Shown here piece by piece: positions 21,221 to 34,000 of a stretch of 64,000 bases of DNA (the stretch's first letter is position 1; every line of letters starts with the position of its first letter). The stretch is from Paramacrobiotus metropolitanus. Taxonomy: Eukaryota; Tardigrada; Eutardigrada; Parachela; Macrobiotidae. The notes under the pieces are model-generated. The model was given only the letters and a program-made list of their open reading frames with translations, was not told the DNA's origin and searched no databases. Location: NCBI RefSeq assembly GCF_019649055.1, contig NW_026570289.1, positions 248,001 through 312,000 of the forward strand. Reading direction: 5' to 3'. The position numbers and the translations under genes are program-made.

Positions 21221-23706
21221 ATGGGTGCCATCGCTCACTCTCTCCTTGATTTCCACGAGCCCCACCATAAACAGTCCGCCTTTTGGCAATGGTTCCGTCT
21301 GCTGATTCCCTTCGCTCTGAGCACCGTCTTCTTGGCTCTGTGGGATGTCGGCAGTGATATCGATTTCATCGTTAAACTATAGTGGAGCAATGAATGTGGC
21401 GTCGCCGTTCCTTGGCTACTGCTTATTAGCGCGGTGCCGCTCTTGCCGGTGCTGTGTTTGCTAGTGAAACGGTGCTTTGCTCACCACCAGCATGCCGCAC
21501 GAGCTACATCGGGGAATCTTCGCTCAGCGCGGCAGAATTTAATCCATTCGGAAGAGCTGCTGTTGGCGACGAAAGCCGGAGAAAAAGTGGACGCTATGGA
21601 AACACCACTGATTTGCAACGTCCTTAATACGAATATATTTCCCATCTCGTTTTTTCACCGGTAGGTTGTTACTTGTTACTTAACATCTGAAAATTGAAGT
21701 GGATCGCAAACCGAAGGTTTCTTATCCAATCTTTTTCGAATACTTCTTGTAATTCTTTTTTCTTCACAGCTGTAGAGTTTAGTTTATTTTGTTCTGTACA
21801 ACAGATGCTTCAGATTTGTATACGCTTGGAGAAACGCTCCACAGTCCGTTAAGAACTATACTTACGACAACGATATTGAATTCCAAGACATGCAGCTGCA
21901 GAAAGCCCAACTAACCGAAATCAAATACGAATGCAGTCTGCAGTTAACCATCCTTTTGCTGTTATTCGGTATCGGCTTACTTCCGCTTAGCAGTTTCTGG
22001 CTCACCGCTCTGTCATCTTTCTTCTCCATCGCCAAATATTTCCCGTTTTTCGCAAAGCTGCCCGGCCAGTGCGTGTTTAACAGTCGAGTTTATTTAGAAA
22101 AGGACAGTGTCAGTTTTACTGATACCCACAAACTTTTACAGCCACGCATTGTCAGACAATGTCAGTATCTGCGTTAGTTTCACAAATTTCTTTTATAGCA
22201 TGTGTCGCTATCGGCCCATCGGGTAATAATTCCCATGACAGTGTACAACTGGATCGCTGCACTACTCGTCTCCGGTATTCACTGCGCTGTTATCACCGGG
22301 TTCTTCATTGGCTCAAATCAACAGTCATATCAGAAACCAACGGTCTTCGTGAAAGAGAAATCATCCAGTCAGATTTGTGCGTTTACCAGTCAGCTGCTAA
22401 CCACGCTGGGCTACTTCCTCTTGGTGCCGGTGACCACGGCGACGACCACGATGGGATGCATCCTGGCGACCATTCTCCAGGTGGTGGCAATCGGCATCTA
22501 TGCTCTGGCGGTGCACTATGACCAACGGATGGGAATGCAGTGCCGAAGAAGTGACATCTTCCATGTTATAATAATAATATGGAATTTATTGTCTTCGTGC
22601 GACGGGGCGATGCCGCTTTACAGCAGTGGACAATGCAACAACCAAAAGTCTATCAGAAGCATGATGGAAAAGCGTGAAAAAACAACAACTAATTTTGAAA
22701 GTTGTCATCCATGGTGAAACTGCTAAATGGACAAGATTCGTAAATCAAGATTCATAAGCTGGAGTGTGGAGACAAGAGAGGCAGATGGCCTGGCTACCGC
22801 AACAGGGTGGCGATGTATCGTGATGGCGCTAATTTGTAGTGGCTGGGATAAATTCAGGATATTGTGAACGATGGCAACAACAGACGTTCTGGGTGGAGAA
22901 TGTTCGTAACTTTGGTTATAAGTAATTTTTTTTGCAGAATTTCAAGACGTGTATTGTAATCATCGGCCGTGTTGGCTAAGCGAATGGGTGTGGTGCCACA
23001 AAGAACTCAGCAAAGCCGAAGCTGGTCGCGAACGTCTTCCTGTGGAATTTCTGGAACAGTGCCCTTTAGATGCCGAGGCTCAGCAGATCCCCGGTGTTTT
23101 GAGCTCCTTGTACAGAAACACGAGCGGGGATTTTCTGTTGTGTTGGAGACATGCCAATGAACTCCACTGGGATCATGGTGACGCGAAGGAAAGCGTGACG
23201 TTGGCGGGTGTCGGGATTCGTACCAGCGCCGACGATAGTGCTGTCATCGAAGTCTTCAGTGCAACGACACCCGAAATTGTGGCGTTCAAAGGAGACTTGC
23301 GTATCTCGATGCACGCTTTCCTGCGAGCCCTGTACTCGCAGAATTTGTTAGATATGAAACAACCTTATCCTTCAAATCAAAATTCTACGATGCTGGCAAA
23401 GTGACGCCTGACGAGCCAGACGAGTACTAGATGGCAGTGAAGAAGTTGCGGGAGGCGCACGTATCGTGTGGGCAACAGTGCCGGTCGAAGGAGAGCAAAT
23501 CGGCTAGCTCCAAGATAATGAAACTGGAAATTATACCGCCTGGTAAGGAGAGTTTTGTTTGGCGGCTGGATTCAACCAACCCCAAGGGCGACGTCGTTCA
23601 GGATTTGCAGGAATATAAGTACTTCAACGATAAAAATGTCTTATCCGTTGAAGAAGCAGCGGTCAAGGATGAGCCGGTTAAGGAGTGTCCACTGAAGGAC
23701 TTTTAA
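21221..23706 (+). pseudogene. Multi-pass membrane protein gene, arm 1 copy (damaged)
   Basis: Exons: about 21221-21660 (donor GTAGGT), 21805-22087, 22199-22564 and 22938-23706. The N-terminus reads FW.WF.LLIPFAL...LALWDVGSDIDFI, faintly like the XK-related (scramblase) family. That assignment is weak. There are several hydrophobic segments and a soluble C-terminal tail ending ECPLKDF. Lesions against copy 2: TAG at codon 54 (21380-21382) where copy 2 has TGG; loss or replacement of about 360 bp at 22565-22927 that encodes membrane segments in copy 2; a small deletion causing a frameshift near 23385; and TAG for TGG at 23428-23430. The reading frame around 21383-21480 looks ancestral here, whereas it is altered in copy 2. 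Confidence 0.6.
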
Positions 23707-23759
23707 GGCCCAAACTGACTGCTTGTTGGGATCGGCGACATGATAAATTGATCCGGATG

Positions 23760-25246
23760 GTTAATTTCGTGATACGTACTACTTGACTAACATGCTCAAT
23801 CTAACGGGAAATGGATGAGTGGTTTCCCGGCGACACAGTGGCTCTTCTAATTTGTGCGACGCGTCCAACCTTTACAGAAAAACCTGTTTGCTACAGATTT
23901 TATTCGCAAAGTTATATATAAATCCTTTTTTGCGTTTTAGAGACGTATACATTTTCTATTTTTATTGCACAAATATGATTAGACGCTTAGCCATTTATGC
24001 AAGAGATGAACTGCGACGAACGCCGCACCTTTAACCTTACACAGTAAAAATATGTACGAAGGAATGGAGAAATAAATCAGTTAAAAAATGCATTATGACA
24101 CTCAAATCAAACAATATAGTAGCATACGACCCCAGATGCGGCTCGAAATATCGCAGGTTATAATATGGAGATTTTTACTACATATTTTGATTAGGAAGTG
24201 GTCGCCTAATCCCGATCGGATTGTCTTTCATTGACAAATGGTTGAAGTTCTGCATTGACAAATGGTATTTAACTTTGCACCCAAAATCTTCGATTACAGC
24301 AAAACCAAGTTGAGTCTTTTCTGTCGCACTAAATATATTACCGCACACCACTTAAACATCACGTATAATATTAACAGGTACTGTACTAATACGCATAATA
24401 TACTGCATAGAAGTATATATTATTTGCACGCGTTTGGGAGCTACCAAAATGACCTTAGCAATAAACAATAATGCGCAGCTTTTCTAAAGTTGAAAAAAGC
24501 TGTCGAATATTCTGCGCATCACGGCATTTTTCTGGTTCATAAATTTGTGTAAATACAAGTACAGCACTGATTACACGCCACGCCTCAGAGTCGCCGCATT
24601 TCAAAGTACAGAGGACTAAGTATCATGAAGCTGAATGGAGCACATGGCACAAAATTCAGATGGTACGATGTCGATATTTGCTCTAAATCGCAACCATTTA
24701 AAAGATGAGTCGCAGAGGGTGCGGTAGCTCACGGAGTACTACCATATACAGTAGTGTACACACTTCACGCCAGCATTTTACGTCGTACGAAGTCAGATGT
24801 GTAAAAAATATACCGAGTTATTGCGATGCAAATAAATTGTTATACAGTATTGCGCAGGTACAAAAAAGCTACCCACTGGGTAGACTCGTATTTCTTTTGC
24901 ACAGGCACGAGTCACCATGCATCACAACCAAAACGTCACTGCAATTAATACGCTAGCATTCTCTTTCTTCTGGAATCTTGTTCAATCTTAATAGAACTAC
25001 TTAAATGGCCATGATGAGTGAGTGATTGGTTTCCGCCGACCTTACGTAACGTAACGGTCAAAGATAATAATAAAAGTTTACGGCAAGCTTAATCGCAGAT
25101 TGAATCAGGAACGGAACAATGTGAAAGCAATGGTGCGTTTTCCTGGAGGCGCAGCTAGCCTGTTCGCGACACGTGGTTCTTATATCGCCTTATCATAAAA
25201 CGTTGCGCCTGAAGGGGTTTGACCTACTTCAAAGTGTTGTACTTAT
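23760..25246. other. Arm 1 non-coding sequence between membrane-protein gene and LINE insertion
   Basis: Shared with 59570-60840. AT-rich with no gene seen. Confidence 0.5.
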
Positions 25247-26366
25247 CCTTTATAATAAAAGATTAAGAGGGGGCGTGACCAGTGTGTCTGTCAAATCCCC
25301 CAGAATCGGAGAGTGGATCAATATTCAACATTTACGGATCATTCGATAGCGCTGATTTCGTAGATGAGCCCGCAACTTTCGGATTTCAAAAAACAAACAT
25401 CGTTTGAGAGAAAACTGTAAAAAACCCTATCATACAAAGTCTACGGAACCCCAACACAACCAATCAGCGAAGACTTAAAGTAACTGCCTTGCTGCAGAGC
25501 TTGCGCGGGTTATATCGTGAAACAAAATTCGAAAAATTTTGTTTGTTTTGATGTATTCGGTCTGCAATGGCTTTAAGAAACATTATATTAACAGCGGTGG
25601 GCTTAAGGATAATAACAATTTAGGCACAAGAAAGATTTAAGTTATATAGCGCGGGGCCGTATGGGCGCCACGCGTATCCTCGACAGCGAACAGCGGTGAA
25701 CCCGGATGAGGCTTTATTGCCGAATCTAATGCGCACCGTGGCGCAGCAACACCAGACTAACGAGGAAGGATTCTGCAGCCAGTGCAACTGTACTGCAGAT
25801 CCGTCAAAACAGCGCAGAAATGTGCGGGGTGGAAATCCCCAAAAACAGCGAATAGCTACTCAGGAGGGCGGAGCGTCCTGCCCTTACAGTTATTTTGACA
25901 ACCGAACGCACAAACGACCCAGGGAACTTAGGGAAGTGTCCCAAGTGAGAGCTGCATGCGTCGCGAATCTTGCTGGCAGCCTGGCAGTACCAATTATTAA
26001 GTAGCTGCGGGATGACGGTGGCTGCTTGATACTTAGGTAAAAGGCAGTGTTTTGCGGTAGTTTTAACTTAATCATTTCTCTGTTGACACTGTTTCTTCAG
26101 TTTCGTATTATACCGATGAAAGACGGTATTTTTAAAATTAGTAATGAAAAACGGATATTTACAGAAGGCGAAACGGAGCTGCTGCGCGAGTGGAGCTCGC
26201 TAAGCAGGAGGAGCAGCAATCAAGTGAGACATCGTTTGGCAGTTTTTTAATCTTACAGTTTATCAGCCAGCTCTGCACGACTGCAACAATTGAACCTTTT
26301 ATATTTAGTTAAGTATTAAGTAGTTAGTTGGTGTGGGATTGCCCCTTGCCGCTGGAAAAAAATCAC

Positions 26367-26834
26367 TTACCGTAATTATCGAATTTACACCCCTGGGGTG
26401 CAAAAGTTCAAACGTCCTGGATTAGGGGGTCTTATTTCGGTGACGAGGCGTTATTTTGGGGGGTGGTACTATTTTTCAAACAGTATTTTTCAGAAGAGGA
26501 CGTTTATTTTTCAAACAACTGCGCATTCTGTTCCATTGACATTGAACGCAGTAGATACCGGTGTTTGCAGTTTCAGAACCTTACGAGCAGCATTCTGAAG
26601 CATAGCACCAAATTATTTTTGTGACCGTTTACTGTTTATTAATTACATCATAGCAGTTATTATGAAGCAATTGGCCTTATATCTATCATTTCGTGGCGCT
26701 TAACATTTAATAAAACCCCCATGGGAGGCAAATTCGGGGAGGAGCTATTTTTCAAACGGGTTATGGGAGGGGGCTTACTTATTACGGAGAGTGCCTTATT
26801 ATGCGGGGAGGTGCAAATTCGATAATTACGGTAA
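26367..26834. mobile_element. MITE with perfect terminal inverted repeats and TA flanks
   Basis: TTACCGTAATTATCGAATTT (26367-26386) and its exact reverse complement (26815-26834) bound a 468-bp non-coding element. Reading the ends as CCGTAATTATCG leaves a TA on both sides, as expected of Tc1/mariner-type insertion. One end of the same family lies at 53889, and a partial relative occurs in both kinase introns near 31977 and 58660. Confidence 0.75.
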
Positions 26835-27344
26835 TTCGGTAATAACTTAGTTTTTGTCAGCAAAGTTAACTGTATTAGCAAAAGCGGTTGTTTTTATTTT
26901 AACTGCATTTATCATCAGGCAGCAGTTGATTTCCTCTGCGCACTTTGCGCGGTGTCAGCCATACTACCGTAGAAGTATAGGTAATTTTACCAGTACACTT
27001 GCAAGTTGCAACACATAATCGAATTTAAAATATAGAATCTGTAATTATGATCCGTATTTTTCCTATTAGTACAGTATCTCAATCATAATTTGAGTCTTAG
27101 CAGCCTGTGTATAACGTAAATTATTTGCAGCTGATTTGTTGCGCGCAGTTTGCGCGGGGTCTACTAGTATTTATATGTTGTACTTGTAACAGCTGGCTGG
27201 CTGGCGGGCTACATTTAGCTCCGTCTAGCCAGCATAGTTTCATTAACTTTTTCCTTTCAAAATGAAGCAAAAGTAATTTTTTTCTGTAGTAGAATGTTCA
27301 GTAATTTTTTCTGAATCTTTCGACTGTAGGCTTGTTAAAATCAG

Positions 27345-28240
27345 TTGCGTATTTTTGACATGGGGACCAAAAAACGCTGTGGCTTGTCATCAGTGGCTTA
27401 TTACCATCTATATGTACAGGGCATTAGTAATCGTAATTCAACCAAGCATGAGTTGGTTGAACGTATCCTTCTTGCTCACGACAATCTTTCTAAAATTTTC
27501 TGTATTTCAGAATCTCACTTATCATCTTCGGATCTTGATTAGCTATATGAAGTCCCTGGTTACAAGCTGTTTCGGAAAGATCGCAGTAAAAACCACAGCA
27601 AGGTTCGCGGCGGGGGTCTCCTATTGTATGTGCCTAATTACATTATCTGTAAGCTTGGGGAATGTAAAGAAACGTATGCTCATTGTGAAACCTTGTGGGT
27701 TTTGTTACAAATCGGTAAGCGAAAAGTATTGCTTGGCTTGATTTATCGCGCTCCGGATTCCAACGCTCGTGATACGGAATATTTATTTGCGCATATTGAC
27801 AATGCCCTGCTCAGTTCCCTGATTGCAATTACGTGCTTACGGGAGATTTGAATATATATTGATACCTCTACCAACAGCGCTCCGTACCACCGCTATTACC
27901 ATGATTTGCTGACAAATTTCAACTTGGACGAGAAAATTTTTTGCTACAGTGGCGTGGCTAAAAGAAAAATAAAGAAAGACAACGTGAATTCCATCAGTTG
28001 CAGTAAAATCGATATTATGCTCTGTTCCCCCCCTTCCCTGTATACCAGCATGCGTGCGACTGATGTCAGTTTTTCAGATCATCGCTTGTGTCGTACTGTT
28101 GCACAGTACAAAACCAAAATTCCAATTCACCAAACCATTCAGTTTCGAATGTGGAGCCATACGAAGGACAGTAAGTTCTTGGACGAAGTCGGTGAAGTCG
28201 TGAAACACTATGAGCATTGTGATGAACAGCGTATTTAAAT
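27345..28240 (+). pseudogene. LINE endonuclease domain remnant
   Basis: Split frames together read like an apurinic-type endonuclease: ISESHLSS near the start, GGGLLLYV, ETLWV, VLLGLIYRAPDSN, TGDLN (about 27840), SCSKIDIML and SFSDHRL (about 28070). A stop after SSSDLD and frameshifts near 27840 and 28240 break it. Confidence 0.75.
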
Positions 28241-28246
28241 GATGTT

Positions 28247-28795
28247 ATGGAGCACTTTGTGAATGATCTCTCAGCTGTGGTTGAGAAATGTTTCCCTACT
28301 CGCACCCGGCGAATAAAACGCGCATCTCCACCGTGGATGAATGACGATATTAAAAAAATGATAAAAACGAAAGACCAGATGTACGAGCAGAAATGCAAGG
28401 CGCGTGGGACACCGATATATGATCAGCTAACTCGCGAGTACAAGCGTGTAAAACAGCAAGTCGCTACGGCTAATTTGAATGCTAAAGAAGAATTCTTCAA
28501 AGAAAATAAGCGCAGAAGTGTCGTCGTGTGGAAGGAAATTGGCCGAACACTGAAAAAAGATGCGAGTCCCCGTGCAGTTGCAGCTAATTTGAACGAGATT
28601 AATCGTCATTTTGTAACCATGGGCCAACACGGAATTCCACATGATCCCCCAGGGCAACCGCCGCCGGGGGACGAAAGTAATACCTTGTTTTCTAGGTTCG
28701 CGCATGTTGATACAGCAGTGGCGGCCGGGATACTGCGTCAAATGGCTTCCAAAAGAAAAGCCCAGGGCCGAATGGGATGCCACCAAAACTGCTGA
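28247..28795 (+). pseudogene. LINE linker between endonuclease and RT
   Basis: A basic, helical region with PPWMNDDIKKMIKTKD and KEEFFKENKRR. Near 28748 the frame slips: the next frame reads GPNGMPPKLLK, the expected start of the RT fingers, but the preceding frame continues to a stop. A 290-bp insertion follows. Confidence 0.65.
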
Positions 28796-29090
28796 AAAAA
28801 CGAAATTTTAAATCCACATTGTCAATTTGTCATCCGTATGTCAATTTGTCAAAAATCTTTCAAATTGGCAGCCAACCAGGCATTATCGTTTGGGTTACTC
28901 TTTAGATAATTACCATGAATAAAATAGGCAAAACTACAGATCCATAAAAAAAATTGGTCATTCCCAAGAAAAAACGGAATTTTAAAACCACCTTGTCAAT
29001 TTGTCATCCGTATGTCAATTTGTCAAAAACAGATCAAATTGGCAGCCAAACAGGCATTATCGTTTGGTTTTCTCTTTCGATGATTACTAT
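28795..29090. repeat. Two tandem copies of about 150-175 bp interrupting the LINE RT
   Basis: GTCAATTTGTCATCCGTATG and CAGGCATTATCGTTTGG blocks occur twice, at about 28816/28994 and 28878/29052. They separate GPNGMPPKLLK from the RT continuation ASRIAPLIAPVL. Confidence 0.8.
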
Positions 29091-29092
29091 AA

Positions 29093-29869
29093 TTGAAAGA
29101 TCGCGCTTCGCGAATCGCGCCGTTAATTGCCCCAGTCCTAACGCAGATGGTGAATCGGTCGCTAGACGACGGAGTTTTTCCTTCCGTCTTTAAAAAAGCG
29201 GAAGTTTTCCCATTACCTAAAAGCAGTTCCCCGCAGTGTGTTGACGATTTTCGCCTGATTTCGCTGCTCTGTAATTTCTCGAAAGCTTTCGAGAAATGTA
29301 TACAACTGCAACTAGTGCGCTTTCTGAAAGATCACAACATCCTATCCCCGAATCAGTCTGGATTCCGAGACGGCCATTCCTGTGAAACTCTTTTACTAAA
29401 AACAACGGAAAAGTGGAAAAAGACACTGGACAGTAGCAATGTGACGGCATTGTGTTTTTTAGATCTCAAGAAAGCATTCGACAGTGTAAGCCATTCACGG
29501 TTGTTAGAAAAGATGAAGCGAATAGGAGCCGGGGTTATCGTAGTGGAGTGGCTGCACAGTTACCTCACCGGAAGAGTACAGCGGGTGCGAGATGGTCAAC
29601 GAGTGTCTGACTGGCTACCGCTAACATCTGGTGTACCACAAGGGACTGTGCTAGGACCGATTCTTTTCACCATATACATTAATGACGTGCTGATGTTGGG
29701 AGCAGGCGATTGCGATGTCGACTGCTTTGCAGATGACACGATCGCTCATGCGACTGGACGAACGAAAAGCATTGCGGCCGCAAAATTGAACAGTGGACTA
29801 GTGCGCGTCGGCCGAGCACTGGAAGAAAATTTGTTGCAAGTAAACCCAAAGAAATGCCAAGCGATGTGA
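29093..29869 (+). pseudogene. LINE reverse transcriptase domain
   Basis: RT motifs are clear: DDFRLISLLCNFSKAFEK, GFRDGHSCETLLL, FLDLKKAFDSVSH (motif A), TSGVPQGTVLGPILF (motif B) and CFADDTIAHA (motif C, FADD). It lacks its first residues (see the 290-bp insertion) and stops after KKCQAM. The C-terminal region continues in another frame at 29890-30559 (VRYLGVEINNHLK, WSAASSTERDKL). Confidence 0.9.
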
Positions 29870-29889
29870 TTATGCACTGACCGAAATAC

Positions 29890-30559
29890 AGAACCGGATC
29901 CGGAAGTCGTCATTAAAGGGTCGGTAATTAACATTGCGAAATGTGTACGGTATCTTGGTGTTGAAATCAATAATCACCTGAAGTTGAATGAGCAGTTCAG
30001 AAAGGTACAATGGAAAGGGAATTTTGGCATTGCCATGATTAAACGGGCACAACAAGGGCTCAGCATGTCACAGCGCAAAGGTCTTTATCACGCCTGCTTC
30101 GGCTGCCATATCGCACACCAGTCGCCGGTATGGTCTGCAGCGTCTTCGACTGAGCGCGACAAGCTAGTCGGACTACAACGTAAAGGTCTGAAAACCATCG
30201 CTGATTTCAAGATGCCGGTTACTCCGGAACTGTATCAGAAGTTGGGTATCCCTCACATATTCGACCGATGGCGTCAGAGCGATGCGGTGTGGTTGTTCAA
30301 GTTCTGGAATAAAGATCAGTTCCAGCTTCCGGCCTACCTCCTGGACATGATTCAAGTAAAAGATAACACCACGCGCTACAACTTGCGGAAGCCGGCCCGG
30401 ATCGATGTTACGCGGGCAAAGAAAGTTATCGGAGGGTGGACTATGGAAGTGCGCCTAAAGCGTCTTCTTGATAAAATTTTTGCTGTTAATCCTAAAATTC
30501 TCGAAGCCAGTTCTGTACCTTCTTTCAAATTTCTACTCAGATCTGTTAATCGCTCCTAA
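29890..30559 (+). pseudogene. LINE RT C-terminal (connection/thumb) region
   Basis: It continues the RT after a frameshift near 29870: CVRYLGVEIN is the usual motif after the RT palm, then VWSAASSTERDKLVGLQRK. It ends RSVNRS about 100 bp before the (TAG)n tail. Confidence 0.75.
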
Positions 30560-31007
30560 ATGTTTTTGTTAGCAGAAAATTGTTTTTGTGCGACCAGACG
30601 TGAAGTCCCTTCGGGGTCGTCTGCTCTTGTGCCGTAGTAATAGTAGTAGTAGTAGTATATATCGGGCTGAGTAACGAGTGCGTGGCCCTGCAAGTCAGTC
30701 AACAGATGGCTCTAGCGAGGGACAGAAAGGTATGACGAAATACAAAAAAAATGAATCACGGACGTGCTTTTAGTTCTGACCAAGATAGTACTAAAACGGA
30801 TGAATTACGCATTAGTCACCGGCTCGTTGGGAAGCTTAAAATTTCAATGGTGCGCCGTGTGCACTGTCGTCTGATCGTAGTCATCGTACAATTAGGGATT
30901 CTATTCTATTTGAGCAAAAAGATTTTGGCTTATAAAGGTTTCTTATACTGTTTACTTTAACTCCAGGCTATCGGTCAAGTATATTTAATTAGTTAGATAG
31001 ACCGGAA

Positions 31008-34000
31008 ATGGATACCGAGAAGCAAGATGGCGCCGTCTGCGCCGAATTAGTCGAGAGTGTCGGCACTGCCAATTATCAGCCATCTTTCCCGTATACTATA
31101 CCAGAAAAACTTGGCCAAGGAGAAATGTGCAGCGGCGTGTTCCTAGCCCAGGATGATTCCGGTCAACAGTATGCCGCTAAGCTAATACCATTGCGAAAGG
31201 ACCATGTAGATGAAGATCTAAAACGCTGGATCGAAGAATTTGAAACTATCCTACAGCTAAGCTCGGACCCAAAGAATAAAAATCTACTGAAATATCTGCA
31301 TATGGATATCATCATTCTGGAGAAAGCACCGGAATTTCTCATCCTGATGGAATATGGCCCGGGTAGGAAGTTATTCAGTGGTAGTTTAGAACCTTCTGAT
31401 GTTAACTACGATTTTGCCCGCATTTAAAAAAAACCGATACGCAAATTTGCTGGCATTAGCTCGTTGAGACATAGTGTAATTAACTAAACTTAGGACATTA
31501 GTTTTCTGCAACGTTATTCTCTACTGTAACAGACAAGTGCGAGGAGATCACAAGTGAGCTTTATTGTACAAATAAAGGAACAGTGCTGCGTAATAGCAGG
31601 GAAAGCAAGAACAAAGGCATCGATGGCCAAATCTAGCAAGTGGATGCTAAAAGGTTCTTGAGCGTCTGATGGCGTGAATGGAATCCTGGCGGCAACCACG
31701 TGCGTGCTGCTGGGCAGTCGTATCAGCTGTGTGATGATGTGCAGACTGGACTCCATCCAACGCGAGCGTACGAACGCTGAATAGTACTGCGAAAGAGGGA
31801 CGAGAGAGCAAGTACTGCTTAGTGTGTGCGCTGCGTCTATCCGCTTCAGCGGATGAGTCATTGCAGCAGCAGCACACGTACGCAAAGCGAGAGAGGCGAT
31901 AACGGCATGCAATGGGCACAAGTACGTCCTGTGTGGACCGTACGCACCAGGCGCGGTCGTACGCCTCTGACACTACAATAATTATCGAATTTGTAGCTTC
32001 CCCGTAATGACGGAGCCCCCGCAAAAAGCGCACCGAGACATAATGGCTCCCTGATGATGACTGATGACCCTAGACACTGTCGACAACCTGAAAGCATATA
32101 AAAAAAACCTAACACTTTAAGAAACCACCGTGACTACAATCATCAATAAACGGTGACTACAGCCTATCTACTGATTTTACCCTGTCAACAGGAAGGAATA
32201 AACGGTCTAGTTTTCTCATTTGATACGAATGTGCCATCGCTGTAGCATCACATTATTGATAATAAAATCTGGGAAAGGCTTTCTTAAAGCAGCTGATTGC
32301 AGCATTGCTTCAGTGAGAATACTGGCTGCCATATCAGAATCATTTAAGACAGATTCACAATGGGTATATTTACCACAAATGTCTGCTGTCTTAGGCGGAA
32401 CCTTACAGGACAAATACCGGGACCCAGCAGAGTTGCGCCATAAAAAATCGGAATTGCGTGAGGATTTGAAGGGAGTCCTTAAGGGTCTACGATATCTTCA
32501 TGGAAAACGTATCGCCCATCGTGACCTGAAGGCTGCCAATATCTTACTCACCGTCGACGGTACACCAAAGATCGCTGATTTTGGTTTAATCGTGCAGCTG
32601 GCGCGGTCCGTCACCGGCAGCCAAGAAATTTTCCCGGGCGCCGGCACCATCCGGTACATGGCACCTGAAAATTTCAATCCGGCATACGGTTGGCCGAGAA
32701 CACGGGCTGATATTTGGGGGGTTGCCTGTGCGGTATTGGAGATGCTGTATGGACATGAGTCCCGGTTTTACGAAGAAACCTCAGCCGGTGCACGGCCCTT
32801 GCAGGAATTCGAGATACAGATTGCACTCAGTCGCGGAGATAAACCGTTCTACGATAAAAGTGACTGGCAAACTAAAAGCGGACTGAAGGGACGGTTTGTA
32901 GATACCGCGGAAAATTTTCTGGACATGTGTTTTCAGGCCAAAACGTCGGATCGACCCAGTGCAAAAGCCCTAATCGAACATTGCTTCGTGCAGGTATGTA
33001 CACTAGCGGAGCAAAACGCTTTCAGCAGAAGCCGCAGGGCTACTTCAGAGAATTAGTTAAAGTTCCATTATGTAACTGCCCGCTTAGTTCCTCAAGTTTA
33101 CATCTTGGAAGGATGTTTGGTGGGAGGTATTTGTTTGCCATAACAAGCTCATTATCAGGAAACGAATGCATGATAATCGCGTTACGTTTAGGGAAGGCCA
33201 TTGAGCAGCTCTCCACCCATCCGTAGGAAATCCGGTCGGCTGGACAACGTAGCGCCCGCAGAATCTGCGCACTTTTTCCGTCTAACGGTAAGTTAAATGC
33301 CACGTAAAGGTTACAATATTATCACGGTAGAAGATCTTCTTGCCCGCATCAGTTGTGAGCCATAATATATCCTGTAACCGCGCTATAAAGCTGCGCTCAC
33401 TGCCTCTACCACACATTGCACAGGTCATCGGGCAGCGTGCTCGCCGTTTGCGATAATGATATACCAGACTCGGTGGTGCAAAATCTTCGATCGGCTACTG
33501 TACTGGCCTACTGTTTTATCGAAATAAACTGAATGTAAGCATGCAGTTCTGTTTTAGCGCACGCCGTCTCCAGCGACATCATCGCTGGAATCACTGGAAT
33601 CACTGGAACCACTGGAATCACCGAATTGGTTGGGCAACGATACAGACCAACAATTTTGTCCCAGTTGTATGACCGTGGTAGGACAACCATTCCCTCTCAT
33701 CCGTACATAAGTTTGTCTCTTGTCGCAAATGGAATTCTTTTTAGCATGGTCGTGCTAGCACGACAGCCAGCCCCTCTGAGCTATTCTCGAGAAACGACCG
33801 CAGTGGAGGTGTTCCTTGTGTGGTGAATACCGTGCCGTCGGAATTGCCTTCGGCGATGCAAGTGTTTCGGGATGGGAGTGCGAGGCGTTTAGAGCGGGAG
33901 TGCGCTCAGCCAGATTCTATCAATACGATTCGCGTCAGCCGTGTTCAGCAGCAAGGTGTCTTGGAGGAAATGGCATCGTCATCGTTTCCGGGCAGTCTGC

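Larger units (their letters stand above)
25247..30655 (+). mobile_element. Degenerate non-LTR retrotransposon (LINE) insertion
   Basis: Arm 2 has an uninterrupted site (about 59551-59572), which defines an insertion from just after GTTGTACTTAT to just before ATATCGGGCTGAG. The right end carries a (TAG)n tail (30634-30657), typical of LINE 3' ends. Remnants in order on the plus strand: an EEP/APE-type endonuclease (ISESHLSSSDLD, GLIYRAPDSN, GDLN, SDHRL) at 27345-28240 with frameshifts; a linker at 28247-28795; reverse transcriptase at 29093-29869; and a C-terminal region at 29870-30559. I see nothing coding in 25.25-27.3 kb, which may be 5' UTR or decayed ORF1 plus a nested MITE. Jockey/CR1-like by the look of its RT. 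Confidence 0.85.

Noticed and set aside
21221-23706. Firm assignment of the membrane protein to the XK-related scramblases
   Set aside because: Only the N-terminal WDVGSDID pattern and a few membrane-segment features fit; the rest is unrecognised.
33040-33303. ORF antisense to the kinase intron, partly kept in both arms (57080-57292)
   Set aside because: Conservation is explained by the recent duplication; the frames differ in length and end and have no domain.
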